Source of the DNA: a virus
Length of the DNA stretch: 64,000 bases
Reading direction: 5' to 3' (one strand)
IMG/VR virus record: IMGVR_UViG_3300009103_000003
Span: 1-64,000 of that record
Shown here: positions 1 to 9,500 of the stretch, piece by piece
Layout of the letters: each line of letters starts with the position of its first letter
How positions within the stretch are numbered: the stretch's first letter is position 1
Position numbers and translations under genes: made by a program
The notes under the pieces: model-generated
The model's database searches: none
The model's input: the letters and a program-made list of their open reading frames with translations, nothing else
What the model was told of the DNA's origin: nothing

Positions 1-111
1 AAACCTGCGTTGGTCCCACCATTATCTAGTAGAACTGGAGCTAAACCTGCGTTGATACCACCAACAACTAGTAGAACTGGTGTTAAGCCCTCATTGGTCC
101 CACCCAAAGGA
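1..111 (+). repeat. 42-bp tandem repeat inside a coding region
   Basis: Three units of about 42 bp (the last one incomplete) encode the 14-residue motif KPALxPPxxSRTGx. Units begin near bases 1, 43 and 85. The array probably continues to the left of the window. Differences between units are mostly third-base or conservative. Confidence 0.8.
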
Positions 112-1338
112 ACCACTACTAAGGTCCCTGGGGCTACAAGCCCACCCAAGGTTCCCGGAGCAACCGCTGGCGCACCTGGGATAAAACCCCCTAAGCCCGT
201 TGTTCCGCCTAAACCTATGGGCGGGGGGACACCAAAACCGCCTACACCAACACCACCAAAGGCTACCACCGCACCTAAGATTACCCCACCTAAGGCTGGC
301 ACGGGAACAACTCCCCCGAACGCGACACCACCAAAGGTTACCCCGTCAACAGCGGGCTCACCAAGCGCGGCGAAGCCAATGGCAGTACCCAAACCAGTGC
401 CTGTGGTTCCTGCTGCGGCACCAAAAGTAGCACCACCAAAGACTGATGCTGTGGGGGCTCCCACTGTGACACCTAAGACCCCCACGGTAGTTCCCGGTGG
501 AGGTGGTGTTACTTCTGCGACCGGATTCTCGGGTGGACGGCCCGCTGGCCCGCAAATAGCTCGAATGAAAACACTGGCAAAGGGGCTGAGCGACCAAGCG
601 AAAGGGCTTCGCGTAGATAAGGCACATTTAGGTGCGCACCAGAAAGGGCTTGATAGGGAAGGCGTACGGTCAGCAATGCGCAGTGCCAAAGAAGCGCCCG
701 TAAACCAATCGCCCGCATCCCCAGTGCATTTTTCTCGTTCCAACCTTTCCCCCACGACCCAGAAGGACAGGGATGATTTTGAGGCTCTCCAAAAGAGGGT
801 CAGTGTAGATCAGAAATCTGCGGGCAGTGGCCTCAGGGAGGCCATAGGCAAGGAACACGATAAACACGATAAGGCGCGGCAGCACAAACTTGATGCGAGC
901 TTAGGGAAACTTCCTGGCGCTACCCCGGTTGATGTTACTCCTGGCCAGCAGGATTTATTCAAAGCTATTGCTGGCTCTAGAAGGTCGTATGCTCCGGGCT
1001 CATATGCGGCGAAGAATATGGGCAAGCATAGCACAGGCTATAATCCCGAAGACCCGAACGCTTTCAGAGTTCTACAGGGTATGAACAATATATTCGGTGG
1101 CGAAAAAGGTGGTTTACATAACTACTTAGGAGAGCAAGGTGAGCGAGATCCAAGCAGATACGGAAAGCCGCGAGCCTGGGACGGCAAGAAACTAAGCCCA
1201 GAAGACGTTAGCGGGTTGGTTAAGCTGGTGAGTGAGGGCGACGGCGGGAACAAGACGACACAAGCAATTAAGAAGTTATACCAATCCGGTAATATTGATG
1301 CATTAAAAGGGATGCTCACATTACCCAAGGCTGAGTAG
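1..1338 (+). CDS. Proline/threonine-rich phage protein, 5' end cut by window
   Basis: The reading frame is open from base 1, so the gene begins to the left; at least 445 residues are visible. The N-terminal 180 residues are almost entirely Pro, Lys, Thr, Ala and Gly, starting with 14-residue repeats and then P-P-K/A-T repeats. This part is probably extended and disordered. The C-terminal 260 residues are of normal composition and charged, with a globular-looking end (NNIFGGEKGGLHNY, then SRYGKPRAWDGKKLSPEDV). No known domain was recognised. A disordered linker joined to a compact domain, just before the endolysin, would fit a virion-associated or cell-wall-related protein, but that is inference. 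The internal TTG at base 10 is unlikely to be the real start because the repeat continues upstream. Confidence 0.75.
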   Translation, partial: KPALVPPLSSRTGAKPALIPPTTSRTGVKPSLVPPKGTTTKVPGATSPPKVPGATAGAPGIKPPKPVVPPKPMGGGTPKPPTPTPPKATTAPKITPPKAGTGTTPPNATPPKVTPSTAGSPSAAKPMAVPKPVPVVPAAAPKVAPPKTDAVGAPTVTPKTPTVVPGGGGVTSATGFSGGRPAGPQIARMKTLAKGLSDQAKGLRVDKAHLGAHQKGLDREGVRSAMRSAKEAPVNQSPASPVHFSRSNLSPTTQKDRDDFEALQKRVSVDQKSAGSGLREAIGKEHDKHDKARQHKLDASLGKLPGATPVDVTPGQQDLFKAIAGSRRSYAPGSYAAKNMGKHSTGYNPEDPNAFRVLQGMNNIFGGEKGGLHNYLGEQGERDPSRYGKPRAWDGKKLSPEDVSGLVKLVSEGDGGNKTTQAIKKLYQSGNIDALKGMLTLPKAE

Positions 1339-1348
1339 AGAGGGAGAT

Positions 1349-2020
1349 ATGGGAGACGTGGAGCAGTACAATTCGGGGCAGATGGCATCAGGCGGGTTTA
1401 CCGATGAAATGATGACGCATCTTGTCAAGCATTGGCAAGACTCTAAGGGTCTTACTGTCGATGGTTACTGTGGGCCTAAAACCCAACAGTCATTATCATT
1501 AAGTATGTTTGGTAATATTCCCGGCGCTAGTAATCTCGGACTTATGGCACTCGAAGTGGCCATAAAGGAGATTGGCAATGGGGAAATTGGTGGTAATAAC
1601 TCTGGTCCGCACATCGCTCGCTATAAAGGAATCCCTGACGACGGTGATCCTGATGATGATGGTGCTTGGTGTGCTAGCTTTATTAGCTATTGTTGCAGTA
1701 GTGCAGCAGATATTCTCGGCATTAAGCTGCCCTTCAAAACTAGTAACGGGGCGAAAGCGTTGTACAAGTACGTCTGCGAAGCGGGCACGAAGGTAGCTTT
1801 ACCGCAACCGGGTGATCTAATATGTTGGGACAGAGGCAAGCCGGGTTCTTGGCAAGGCCATATTGGGATTGTTGAGAGTTACGAATCTGGTGTGGTACAC
1901 ACCATAGAAGGGAATGTTGGAAGATTCCCCTCGCATGTTAAAAGATTATCGCATGATTTAGATAGGGAACCTCGCTTAATGGGGTTCGCTCGTATGTCAA
2001 ATATCAACTTAGGAGGTTAA
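1349..2020 (+). CDS. Endolysin: peptidoglycan-binding domain plus CHAP amidase/endopeptidase
   Basis: A cell-wall hydrolase of 223 residues. Residues about 17-50 look like a PG_binding_1 module (FTDEMMTHL, then LTVDGYCGPKTQQSL). Residues about 65-215 look like a CHAP domain, with catalytic Cys108 in GAWCASF, His171 in GHIGIVES and Glu187 in HTIEGNV. CHAP enzymes cut the peptide stem or cross-bridge, or the amide bond to muramic acid; which bond is cut here cannot be told. No signal peptide is visible, so release would need a holin or other route. The start ATG follows GAGGGAGAT at good spacing. It could instead be a virion-borne lysin, since it sits beside structural genes. Confidence 0.85.
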   Translation: MGDVEQYNSGQMASGGFTDEMMTHLVKHWQDSKGLTVDGYCGPKTQQSLSLSMFGNIPGASNLGLMALEVAIKEIGNGEIGGNNSGPHIARYKGIPDDGDPDDDGAWCASFISYCCSSAADILGIKLPFKTSNGAKALYKYVCEAGTKVALPQPGDLICWDRGKPGSWQGHIGIVESYESGVVHTIEGNVGRFPSHVKRLSHDLDREPRLMGFARMSNINLGG

Positions 2021-2021
2021 T

Positions 2022-2207
2022 ATGGCAAGCGTAGAACAGAAGATGGAAGAAATGGTTAAGGTCCTCGTGGACGCGCTGGATGACGCAGGCAAGCATGGCA
2101 AAGGGAATAACGCCGCAGGCGGTCGTGTGCGCAAAGCTCTCCAGAGGATTGCTACTTCTTGTAAAGAGTTGCGCAAGCAGGTCCAAGAAGAGCGCAACGC
2201 TAAATAG
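2022..2207 (+). CDS. Small histone H1-like (Hc1-type) DNA-binding protein
   Basis: A peptide of 61 residues. The central pattern GKGNNAAGGRVRKALQRI followed by CKELRKQVQEERNAK matches the pattern of the bacterial histone H1-like Hc1 family (N-K-A-A-G-x-R-x-R-K ... E-I-R-K-E-V-Q). In that family the residues bind DNA non-specifically. The first 25 residues are acidic and helical. The start ATG follows TTAGGAGGTTAAT, a strong ribosome binding site placed at the end of the endolysin gene. The role here may be compaction of phage or host DNA. Family assignment comes from pattern memory, not a search. Confidence 0.65.
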   Translation: MASVEQKMEEMVKVLVDALDDAGKHGKGNNAAGGRVRKALQRIATSCKELRKQVQEERNAK

Positions 2208-2218
2208 AGGAGTTAGGC

Positions 2219-3715
2219 ATGGCTGAGATAGATGGCATCGCGGATGCTGGGGCAATTAGTCCGGGCGGATTTTCACCGAGTAACTTTACCGGTACTCTTA
2301 TTGATTCAAGTCTTTTAGCCGGTGTGTTGGAGACCTTGGCGATCCCCGCGAATAGCGGCCTTGGCGCTGCCCTCACCTCTGTCATGGCCACTGAGGGCAT
2401 AAAGATAAATGACAGAAGCCTCCAAACCTTTGCGGCTGATGAGGCTAGTTGGACGACCTTCTTTGAGAATTACAGCAGCGTAGAGCAGTCGTTTGTAACG
2501 CTAATTAATGATGATGTCGAGAGAACCAGTGAGGACTACTTATCAGCTTCAGCGGCGTTAGGTAGTGACCAAGCAGCGATTGTTGGTAGCCATCTTTACG
2601 CCAAGGGCGAGATAACGGCTAATCAATTAGGTTGGGTTTTTCATGGGGTTGTGCCTCGCCTCGAAAAAGAACCCGCTATAGTAGCGCACTTATCGGCAGA
2701 GAATAAGTCTCCGTTAACGCTTGCTCAGATACAAGGCTCCGGTCCCCTAGTCCCGGAAACTTCTGCGGACTACCAACCACCAATGTCCTTATCTGACCAA
2801 GCGTCCTACTACGGGACAACCGTTGCGACGATCTTAGATTTCGCCGCTTCTGCTGCGGCGATGAGGAAGTTATTACCAGGAAACAAGGACTTCAATGTCG
2901 ATTTCATAAAAGCAGAAGCAGATAAGATTGCTAGTAAACACCCTCCACGGCGACCAGCAGACTGGTCAGCAGCCACCAAATCCCAGCTTCAGGCATGTCA
3001 CACCAATGCACCCAAAACACCGGCAGGGATGCGACTTTCTCTCGAAGGTATTCAGCCGGGGAATATCGCTTTTGGGTGGATATATGGCGATGAAAAGCTT
3101 GCCCAAGAAGTGTCCGAGAGAAAACTTACTATTGAGAATATGGAGGCGGGGATCGATAGGACGCTCAACGGGGGTAAGACTGTGACGTTTATTAACGAAA
3201 ATACAGTCGATTCTGTTAATAAAAGATTATTAGAGCTTGGGCTCGATAGTCTTGTCCTACCAACAGACGCAACCACTGGCGATATGCTAACCAAGGCAGG
3301 AATCGCAATTTGTGAAGCTGTCAGGACCGCAAAAGAGCATGACAGAGAGACTCATGATGAATTCTGTTATGACCCAGCCTTCTTGGCTGCGATTGAACGA
3401 CTCAATGAGACCGCTGACGTGGGTTTTGTAATCCCAGATGAGGATGATCCAAAAAGACATCATCATGAAGAGGTTGTTGAAGCCGCCGTTGAGGAAGACG
3501 ACACAAAAGAAGAGCCGCCCGTTGCGGACGCACTCCCCCTAGAAGTTCTTGATGAAATGACCAAGGTTTTATCCGGGACAGTTTCCGATCTTCAGGCGTA
3601 TCTGGATTCGGGCGAGGCGCTACACTTGGAGGCACTGCTTCAAATGGAGGAAGACGGTAAGAACCGTTCAACTGCATTAACAGCGATCAAGGTTGCTATT
3701 GACGAACTCGGGTAG
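2219..3715 (+). CDS. Uncharacterised 498-residue protein, probably virion-associated
   Basis: Not recognised. The protein is soluble-looking, with alternating helical and loop stretches. Residues about 410-445 form a very acidic, histidine-containing linker (DPKRHHHEE, then EEDDTKEEPP), followed by a short helical C-terminal domain with regular leucines. The first 200 residues are rich in Ala, Ser and Thr. AGAGGAGTT precedes the ATG. It lies between the Hc1-like gene and a small gene in the same direction and is likely cotranscribed with them. Context suggests a structural or assembly protein; nothing in the sequence proves it. Confidence 0.75.
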   Translation: MAEIDGIADAGAISPGGFSPSNFTGTLIDSSLLAGVLETLAIPANSGLGAALTSVMATEGIKINDRSLQTFAADEASWTTFFENYSSVEQSFVTLINDDVERTSEDYLSASAALGSDQAAIVGSHLYAKGEITANQLGWVFHGVVPRLEKEPAIVAHLSAENKSPLTLAQIQGSGPLVPETSADYQPPMSLSDQASYYGTTVATILDFAASAAAMRKLLPGNKDFNVDFIKAEADKIASKHPPRRPADWSAATKSQLQACHTNAPKTPAGMRLSLEGIQPGNIAFGWIYGDEKLAQEVSERKLTIENMEAGIDRTLNGGKTVTFINENTVDSVNKRLLELGLDSLVLPTDATTGDMLTKAGIAICEAVRTAKEHDRETHDEFCYDPAFLAAIERLNETADVGFVIPDEDDPKRHHHEEVVEAAVEEDDTKEEPPVADALPLEVLDEMTKVLSGTVSDLQAYLDSGEALHLEALLQMEEDGKNRSTALTAIKVAIDELG

Positions 3716-3724
3716 GAGGACTTT

Positions 3725-3952
3725 ATGGACGCAAAAACATTAATTGCAATGCGCGACGAAATGGAGCGAATCCAAGGCGGGGTTGGGTTATCACCCGATG
3801 ATCGCAAGCTCCAATATATTTCTGACACCTCCTCGGAACCTGTGGCCGAACAACCTATTATTAGTAGTAGTATGTTCGGGGAAAACGGGCCGTCCCTTGC
3901 CAACGCAGCCCAAATTGCCATGACAAGAGTGGCTGGAGAGCACGATGGCTGA
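3725..3952 (+). CDS. Small hypothetical protein, 75 residues
   Basis: Not recognised. The protein is helical at the start (MDAKTLIAMRDEMERIQ), then Ser/Pro-rich, and ends with a second short helix. A strong GGAGGACTTT site precedes the ATG. Its last codons overlap the start of the next gene by 8 bases, which suggests translational coupling with the 601-residue protein. The size and position would suit a small assembly or baseplate accessory factor, but there is no direct evidence. Confidence 0.7.
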   Translation: MDAKTLIAMRDEMERIQGGVGLSPDDRKLQYISDTSSEPVAEQPIISSSMFGENGPSLANAAQIAMTRVAGEHDG

Positions 3953-5750
3953 TCGTAAAGCAATTGTTTTGGTTGAACCGGATGGGTTCATTGGTACCGC
4001 ACAGCGGGTTTCCTCATATATTCCAAGCTGGAACGATACCCCTGAGGATGTTCTCAAAAAAAGAGAGAAAGCGGCTGCAACCCAAACGGATACTAGAGAC
4101 CTTACTCATGTAAGTAGGCCCCTTAATGGCATCTCGGTAAAGCCAAACACTTATGCGTACGTTCAGGTGATTCGTGAAGATGGTACAGCCGTAAAGGTAT
4201 TTAACAGGCTTGGTCAAGGACTCGGTAAAGCTGGTAAACACGGTAACTCTCACGACGGGTTTCAAAGTGGTGGGTATAATAATGATGTTTTAGATACTAA
4301 TTATCAATGGGGCTTAGCAGGACCACCTCCGGATGGCACAGACGAAAAGTATGATGGGCTTGCTGGAGCGGCTCAGTATGAGACGGATAAGCTTGCATGG
4401 GAAGCTAAGGTAAAGGGCAGCGATACTGAAATAGAAGCAGCGATGAAGGCCGGTAAGATTCCTGCCCTCCCCGAAGGCTGGGAAAACAAGGACCCTGATG
4501 GCAACCCAAACTCCACAGCGTGGACAGATTGGATTTTACAGGCAGTCCGTGAGCAACGGGTAGAGAAAACTCAGGTCGTAGAGACCTTTGGAGATACCTA
4601 TCTCTATGCCTTTGGTGAGCGTCCAAGGGCTCTCGAATTCAAGGGCCTTCTTATGAACTCCTTGGATTACAACTGGCGAGCAGTCTTTTGGGAAAACTGG
4701 GATAAGTTCTTTCGAGCAACAAAGCTTATTGAGCAGAACTGCCGAATGTACATTGGCTGGGAAGACATCATTGTAGAAGGCTACCCTCTAAATGCTTCTG
4801 CGGCTGAGACGGCTGATAGCCCGAACGCTATGACCTTTTCGTTCACTTTTTACGTAACGAACTACATTAACACCAGCGCCCAAGGCGGGTTCACAGACGC
4901 CCGAAAAAACAAGATTGCAACCATTCGTGGTGGCCTTGAGAGCTATTGGGCCCAACGTCTTACCGACATCCCTGATAAAAGAAATTATGGACTAAATTGG
5001 TTAGGAACCCACGGTGTAGATACGCTAGGTGGCTTAGCAGAAGACTTTGCAACTTTACCTGCGCTTGGAGGATGGGGGGGCGCAATTGGTCGCTTTGCGG
5101 GTGACACCGTTAGGAGTGCTGGTGACGCTGTTCTTAAAGGCGCTATGGCCTATATGATTGGGGAAAAGACCGGTAATCTGTTCATGAAGAATTACTTGCG
5201 AAGTCTTACGTACAACTCATTAAAGTTTTGGACTGACATAGGCAAGGGCGAGCTTGAGGCGGAATTCAATTTCAAGCGAGGAGAGGTCGATGCTTGGTTT
5301 GGGTTTATGGGAAATATTCTCTCAAGAGTTAAGTGGGGAGAGCCTGACGAACCCACATATAAAGGCAACGCTGCGGGGATAGAAAATCGCAGCAACGTCC
5401 AGTGGATAGGTGATTCTGCTGCTGATTACGGGAACAATGCGTATAATGCCATTAAAAAGGGCGGCATTGACGCTATTATTCAGTCACTAGCCTACGCTGC
5501 TGTTGGCGCTGACGCATTCGCCGTTGATGGTTATGACACTGCTTTTGGCTCTCGCAAAACCAAGGATGGTTACTTTAAAGACGGCGGCGTAGGAAAACCA
5601 AAACCCGCAACAGCGCTGACTGTTACACTTACTGGTGGCGGTAGCTCAATTCTTTCTGGTGGCGGGGGGTTCTTATCCCAGCTTACCTCCGGAGCTACAG
5701 GGACAAATCCAGCCGAAGCTCTGGATTCTTTCGGAAACCCAATACCTTAA
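3945..5750 (+). CDS. Putative tail/baseplate structural protein (601 residues)
   Basis: Residues about 195-315 hold an aromatic-rich beta domain (TFGDTYLYAFGERPRALEF, then DYNWRAVFWENWDKFFR, then SFTFYVTNYIN). It resembles the kind of tail or baseplate domain found just upstream of hub proteins in long-tailed phages. Residues about 380-425 are Gly/Ala-rich and hydrophobic. The C-terminus is Gly/Ser-rich (LTGGGSSILSGGGGFLSQL). The start ATG follows GGAGAGCACG inside the previous gene. Its place two genes ahead of the hub-like protein supports a tail role. The exact family is not certain. Confidence 0.6.
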   Translation: MADRKAIVLVEPDGFIGTAQRVSSYIPSWNDTPEDVLKKREKAAATQTDTRDLTHVSRPLNGISVKPNTYAYVQVIREDGTAVKVFNRLGQGLGKAGKHGNSHDGFQSGGYNNDVLDTNYQWGLAGPPPDGTDEKYDGLAGAAQYETDKLAWEAKVKGSDTEIEAAMKAGKIPALPEGWENKDPDGNPNSTAWTDWILQAVREQRVEKTQVVETFGDTYLYAFGERPRALEFKGLLMNSLDYNWRAVFWENWDKFFRATKLIEQNCRMYIGWEDIIVEGYPLNASAAETADSPNAMTFSFTFYVTNYINTSAQGGFTDARKNKIATIRGGLESYWAQRLTDIPDKRNYGLNWLGTHGVDTLGGLAEDFATLPALGGWGGAIGRFAGDTVRSAGDAVLKGAMAYMIGEKTGNLFMKNYLRSLTYNSLKFWTDIGKGELEAEFNFKRGEVDAWFGFMGNILSRVKWGEPDEPTYKGNAAGIENRSNVQWIGDSAADYGNNAYNAIKKGGIDAIIQSLAYAAVGADAFAVDGYDTAFGSRKTKDGYFKDGGVGKPKPATALTVTLTGGGSSILSGGGGFLSQLTSGATGTNPAEALDSFGNPIP

Positions 5751-5770
5751 GAGTCGGGGGACACTTTATT

Positions 5771-6166
5771 ATGAAGATAGACCGAGCCACATCAGCAGTA
5801 ATTGTCGCTTTATTAACCGGAGCCACCGGCTTGGGAACGGCTATTGTAAACAGATACACGCCCAATGTGGCGTCAGTCTCCGAGAGTGAGAAAAAGGGCC
5901 GAAGAAGCTACAAGGCTTTGAAGAAATCCCTAGGCAACATTGCTGAAGATGTGGACGCTAACGCCAAAAGAATGGACCTGTTGGAACACACAATCGCGCT
6001 CCAAAATAGAACGATTCAGTTTTTAATGAGTGATGTTGGCGTTCACCCGCCATCAGTCGTTGTCCCGAAATTGCCCGACGACCCGGAAGGGTTAAGAAAG
6101 AAACGAGTTCCAACTCGCTTGCGTGGCGCTGCCCCCACATATGACACAGCGCAGCAGGCAAGATAA
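5771..6166 (+). CDS. Single-pass membrane protein with coiled coil; candidate inner-membrane spanin
   Basis: A protein of 131 residues. Residues about 8-26 (SAVIVALLTGATGLGTAIV) form one membrane segment near the N-terminus. A charged helical stretch about residues 37-85, with heptad-like Leu/Ile spacing, follows, and then a Pro/Arg-rich tail. This is the layout of an i-spanin, which spans the periplasm and joins an outer-membrane lipoprotein to fuse the two membranes at lysis. The stop overlaps the ATG of a possible lipoprotein gene (TAATG). Alternatives are a holin-like or tail-associated membrane protein. CGGGGGACACTTT precedes the ATG. The functional call is inference. Confidence 0.55.
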   Translation: MKIDRATSAVIVALLTGATGLGTAIVNRYTPNVASVSESEKKGRRSYKALKKSLGNIAEDVDANAKRMDLLEHTIALQNRTIQFLMSDVGVHPPSVVVPKLPDDPEGLRKKRVPTRLRGAAPTYDTAQQAR

Positions 6167-6585
6167 TGAAATATATATTAGTAGCCATAACAGCAGTTAC
6201 AATTTTGGCCTGTATGGGTGGTGCTCATACAGGTAATGATTTAGACACACTAATAGACTCTTTTGATACTAGTGAAACTGATGATAGATCGTGGCATGAG
6301 CGTTACATTGAGGACTCTTGCGCTAGATGTCCCGAGTGCTGCGTAACTTCGTTATGGGATTCCACAGAAGCGGAATTGGACTATGAAGAAAGCGGGTGTG
6401 GCGAGGGTGACGCTGAACACTGTGAGGATTGCCCAGGACCAGATTGTATCTGTGTAGAAGTACACCCCGGCACTTGGGTAGTGAACGCGACTATCGGTGA
6501 CACTGAATACGAAGATTTTGGTAGATATGACGATTCTTCCTGGCCCGACCAGTGGACACCCCCGGACGATGAGGCTCAGGAATAG
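6166..6585 (+). CDS. Secreted cysteine-rich acidic protein, possible lipoprotein
   Basis: A protein of 139 residues with a short N-terminal export signal (Lys2, then hydrophobic 4-15) ending in I-L-A-C16. That is close to a lipobox, although Leu at -2 is uncommon. The mature part is strongly acidic and holds nine more cysteines in CxxC-type clusters around residues 52-102. These could form disulfides outside the cytoplasm or bind metal. The gene overlaps the preceding membrane protein by one base. If that protein is an i-spanin, this could be its outer-membrane partner. Known o-spanins are usually not cysteine-rich, so the pairing is unproven. Confidence 0.6.
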   Translation: MKYILVAITAVTILACMGGAHTGNDLDTLIDSFDTSETDDRSWHERYIEDSCARCPECCVTSLWDSTEAELDYEESGCGEGDAEHCEDCPGPDCICVEVHPGTWVVNATIGDTEYEDFGRYDDSSWPDQWTPPDDEAQE

Positions 6586-9500
6586 ATGGAAAAAGTTCAG
6601 GGCAGACAACTTGGGTTACGCCTATTTATGGAGGGTGTCGAATGTGACATCACAGCCGTAAAGGTGTCCTGCGGTGTAAACCAAGCTGCTTCAGCAGTGG
6701 TGACTATTCCAGCCGTGGACGCGGCCCACCAACTTGAACCCAGAACACTGGTCCACATATTCTATTTCGACTCAAGGTGGGAACTTGGCACTGACGTAGC
6801 CAAATCAGGCGGTCAGATATCGCACGGGCATCAGGCACGGCACAGTGACCCCGCTAAAGCGGCTGACGCGAAGAATTCCGGGGTTGCTGCATTACTCACT
6901 GATAAGAATGATTGGCGCAACTGGAAGCTTCTTTTTGCTGGTGAAGTGATGGGGTACAGCTTTCGCAAGATGGGCGGAAGACGCGAAATTATCTTAGCCT
7001 GCCAAGACTTCACTTCATACTGGGACAACTGTCGCCTTTATTGGGGCAGGAAGAAATCCAGTGTGTTTAACTCATACAAGACCGCTATTTTTTCGGGGGC
7101 GACACAACTATATCGCGGGAAGAGCAAGGTAGATAGTTCGAACGATCTGAATAAACTACTACAGAAGAAACCGTCTGCTGCCCCGAGTGTGCCTGGGCTT
7201 CTTGGTGGGATATTTTCTTTACTCGAATCCGCTACCGGAGTCTTTTCCCCGGACGCGAAGAAACAGTTTAGAGGCTGTAACGATTTTCTTAGTCAGGCTG
7301 AGATTCGATTAAAGCTGACTCGACAAATTGGTGCATCAGAGAAGGATGACACTTCTTTGGCGTTCACAAACAGTAAGTCATTCAAGAGGTACCTAAGGAA
7401 GCTTTCCAAGTCGGTTGGTTATACTGCATCGTTCATGCAGTTTACGAATATGTTGATGGGGAAAATCTACCATGTGTGGAACTCCCAAACAGCCCCTGCA
7501 TATATCTCTGATGGAGCCATGATATGGACCGAGGTAGTTGTCCCCGCTAATATTAAGTACAAACATAGCTCTGAGCCAGGGAAGCTCTGGAAGGCTATTA
7601 AAGCGACTTACGATTTAGCAAACAGCCATGCAGCGGACGGACTAGCCAGAAAAACCGGAGAGGGCGCAACAGCCCTTTCTAGGGATGAGCTTCTGTGGGA
7701 CGGGGATAAAGTCGCGGTAGGAAAACACAAAGAGTTTGACGACCTAAACACTAAAACAGGGATCATGTCCCCGAAAGCGGGCGGAACAGACAAGGTAATA
7801 CCTATAGAAAAGGACCCCTTACGACTTAAGGGCGAGGAAATACGTCAGACCTTGATTGAGAAAGCTGCGGGAAATAAATCAGTAATAAGGCAGGCCAACG
7901 CAATCTTTGATGCCTATTCCGCCGCAGCAGAGGCCAGAGGCCGTACCGCTGAAATGAAAGCCAAGCAGACAGGTAAAGGTCGTCCGGGCTACGATGAGAA
8001 GGAATCCAGGACTGCGGAGGGCCTCCAACACACACAGGACGATTACTTCTTTGTTCGCCGGAAGTGCGAGGAGGCATTAAAAGCTCTATCAAGAGCGACT
8101 CGCACACCCACCAAGACAATAAAAACCAAAGTAGAGCTTCGCGATAGGCTGTTTACCACCTATTTTCACCCAGACCTGTTCATGGCCCCGCCACCAAAGT
8201 GTAATGTAATTTTCCCAGACCATGTCCAAACCATCTCGTTTAGTCGTAATTGGATGAGTGAGATCTCTAGACTGTGGTTACACGGAAGAACTGCTAGTGG
8301 CCGCAATAAGAAGGATTGCTATTTCTCACCAAACGCTCAGATGCTAAATGGCCCAGGCTCAAAGGATTGCGAAGATGCCGTCAAGAAGGGCGCATCATTT
8401 GTTATGAACCATGAAAAATACACGGGTATTATTCCGAGTATTGTTGGTTTAGGTGATGGTGATATTTTCAAAAAAATTCACCAGAAAGAGCTAAAACAGG
8501 CCAAGAAAGAATTTAAAGAGGATGAGGCCAATAAGGGCAAGGTCTTTGACTCCGCGTCCGTGTCCGGTGAGGCTAAGTTTTCCCCACAACCACACCTCCA
8601 ACGCGCTGCGAACTACATGTTCTTTGCACAGAGGTACGCGACAAGGACCATGCAACTCACGTTGCGGTACTCCCCACAGATTGTCGCCGGTATGCCCGCG
8701 CTGGTCCTTGACCCAATCCGAACCAAGAGCCGTATTTTGGCTTATTCGGGTGAGGGCTCAACAAGGTACCCGGATAATAAGGATAAACGGATGTATGAGG
8801 GGCAGGTTGATCTTGCGGGAACACCGCCTGGGACCCACTATCTTGGGGTTGTTGCTGAGATTGTACATATTATTGATGTTTCTGGTGGTGCACAAACTGT
8901 AGTTACTCTGGCCAAATGTCGGGAGCATAATGAGGGTGCGGACATTTTCAAGAAGCCTAACGCTGATGGGACAGTGACTGTCCAAAGGACCCAAAGAACC
9001 ACTTCATGGAGAAAGGTCCCACCTCCCAAGGGGCAAGATACGGATATCGCAAACATCTCAAAAGAGGGCGGCTCCGGTGGGGGAACCGTAACAGCTACCA
9101 GCCCGGATGATGCAGAGGCTATTCTAGGTAAGCGATGGAGCAAAGGGACTCGGTACAGGATTAAACCCCGTAAAGATGGCGAGGGTGAGTACAAGAGGGC
9201 TATCCTCCCCCTTGATGGTGAACAGTTGGATTCCTCTGGGTACTGCGACCAGGATGGCTTTTATTATGACGGAGCGGGCAACCAGATTGGGTCAGCAGAA
9301 GGCGTACAAGTTGATGTTGAAAGACTTGTAGTAGGGAGAACCAAACCAAAGGATGTGACGTTTACGTGGGAAGCCACGGTGATGCCCCCTTGGTTTTCTT
9401 CGATATACACCCCCGCAAAGATCGGTCGCGAATTCTATCAGCCCATGTATGGCTGTAGCTCGATCCTTGATGATCCACCTTTTCGGGCAGTTAATAAGGA

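Noticed and set aside
8522-8902. 126-codon frame inside the hub-like gene
   Set aside because: It is Arg/Pro/Thr-rich, has no ribosome binding site and lies wholly in another frame of a strong gene.
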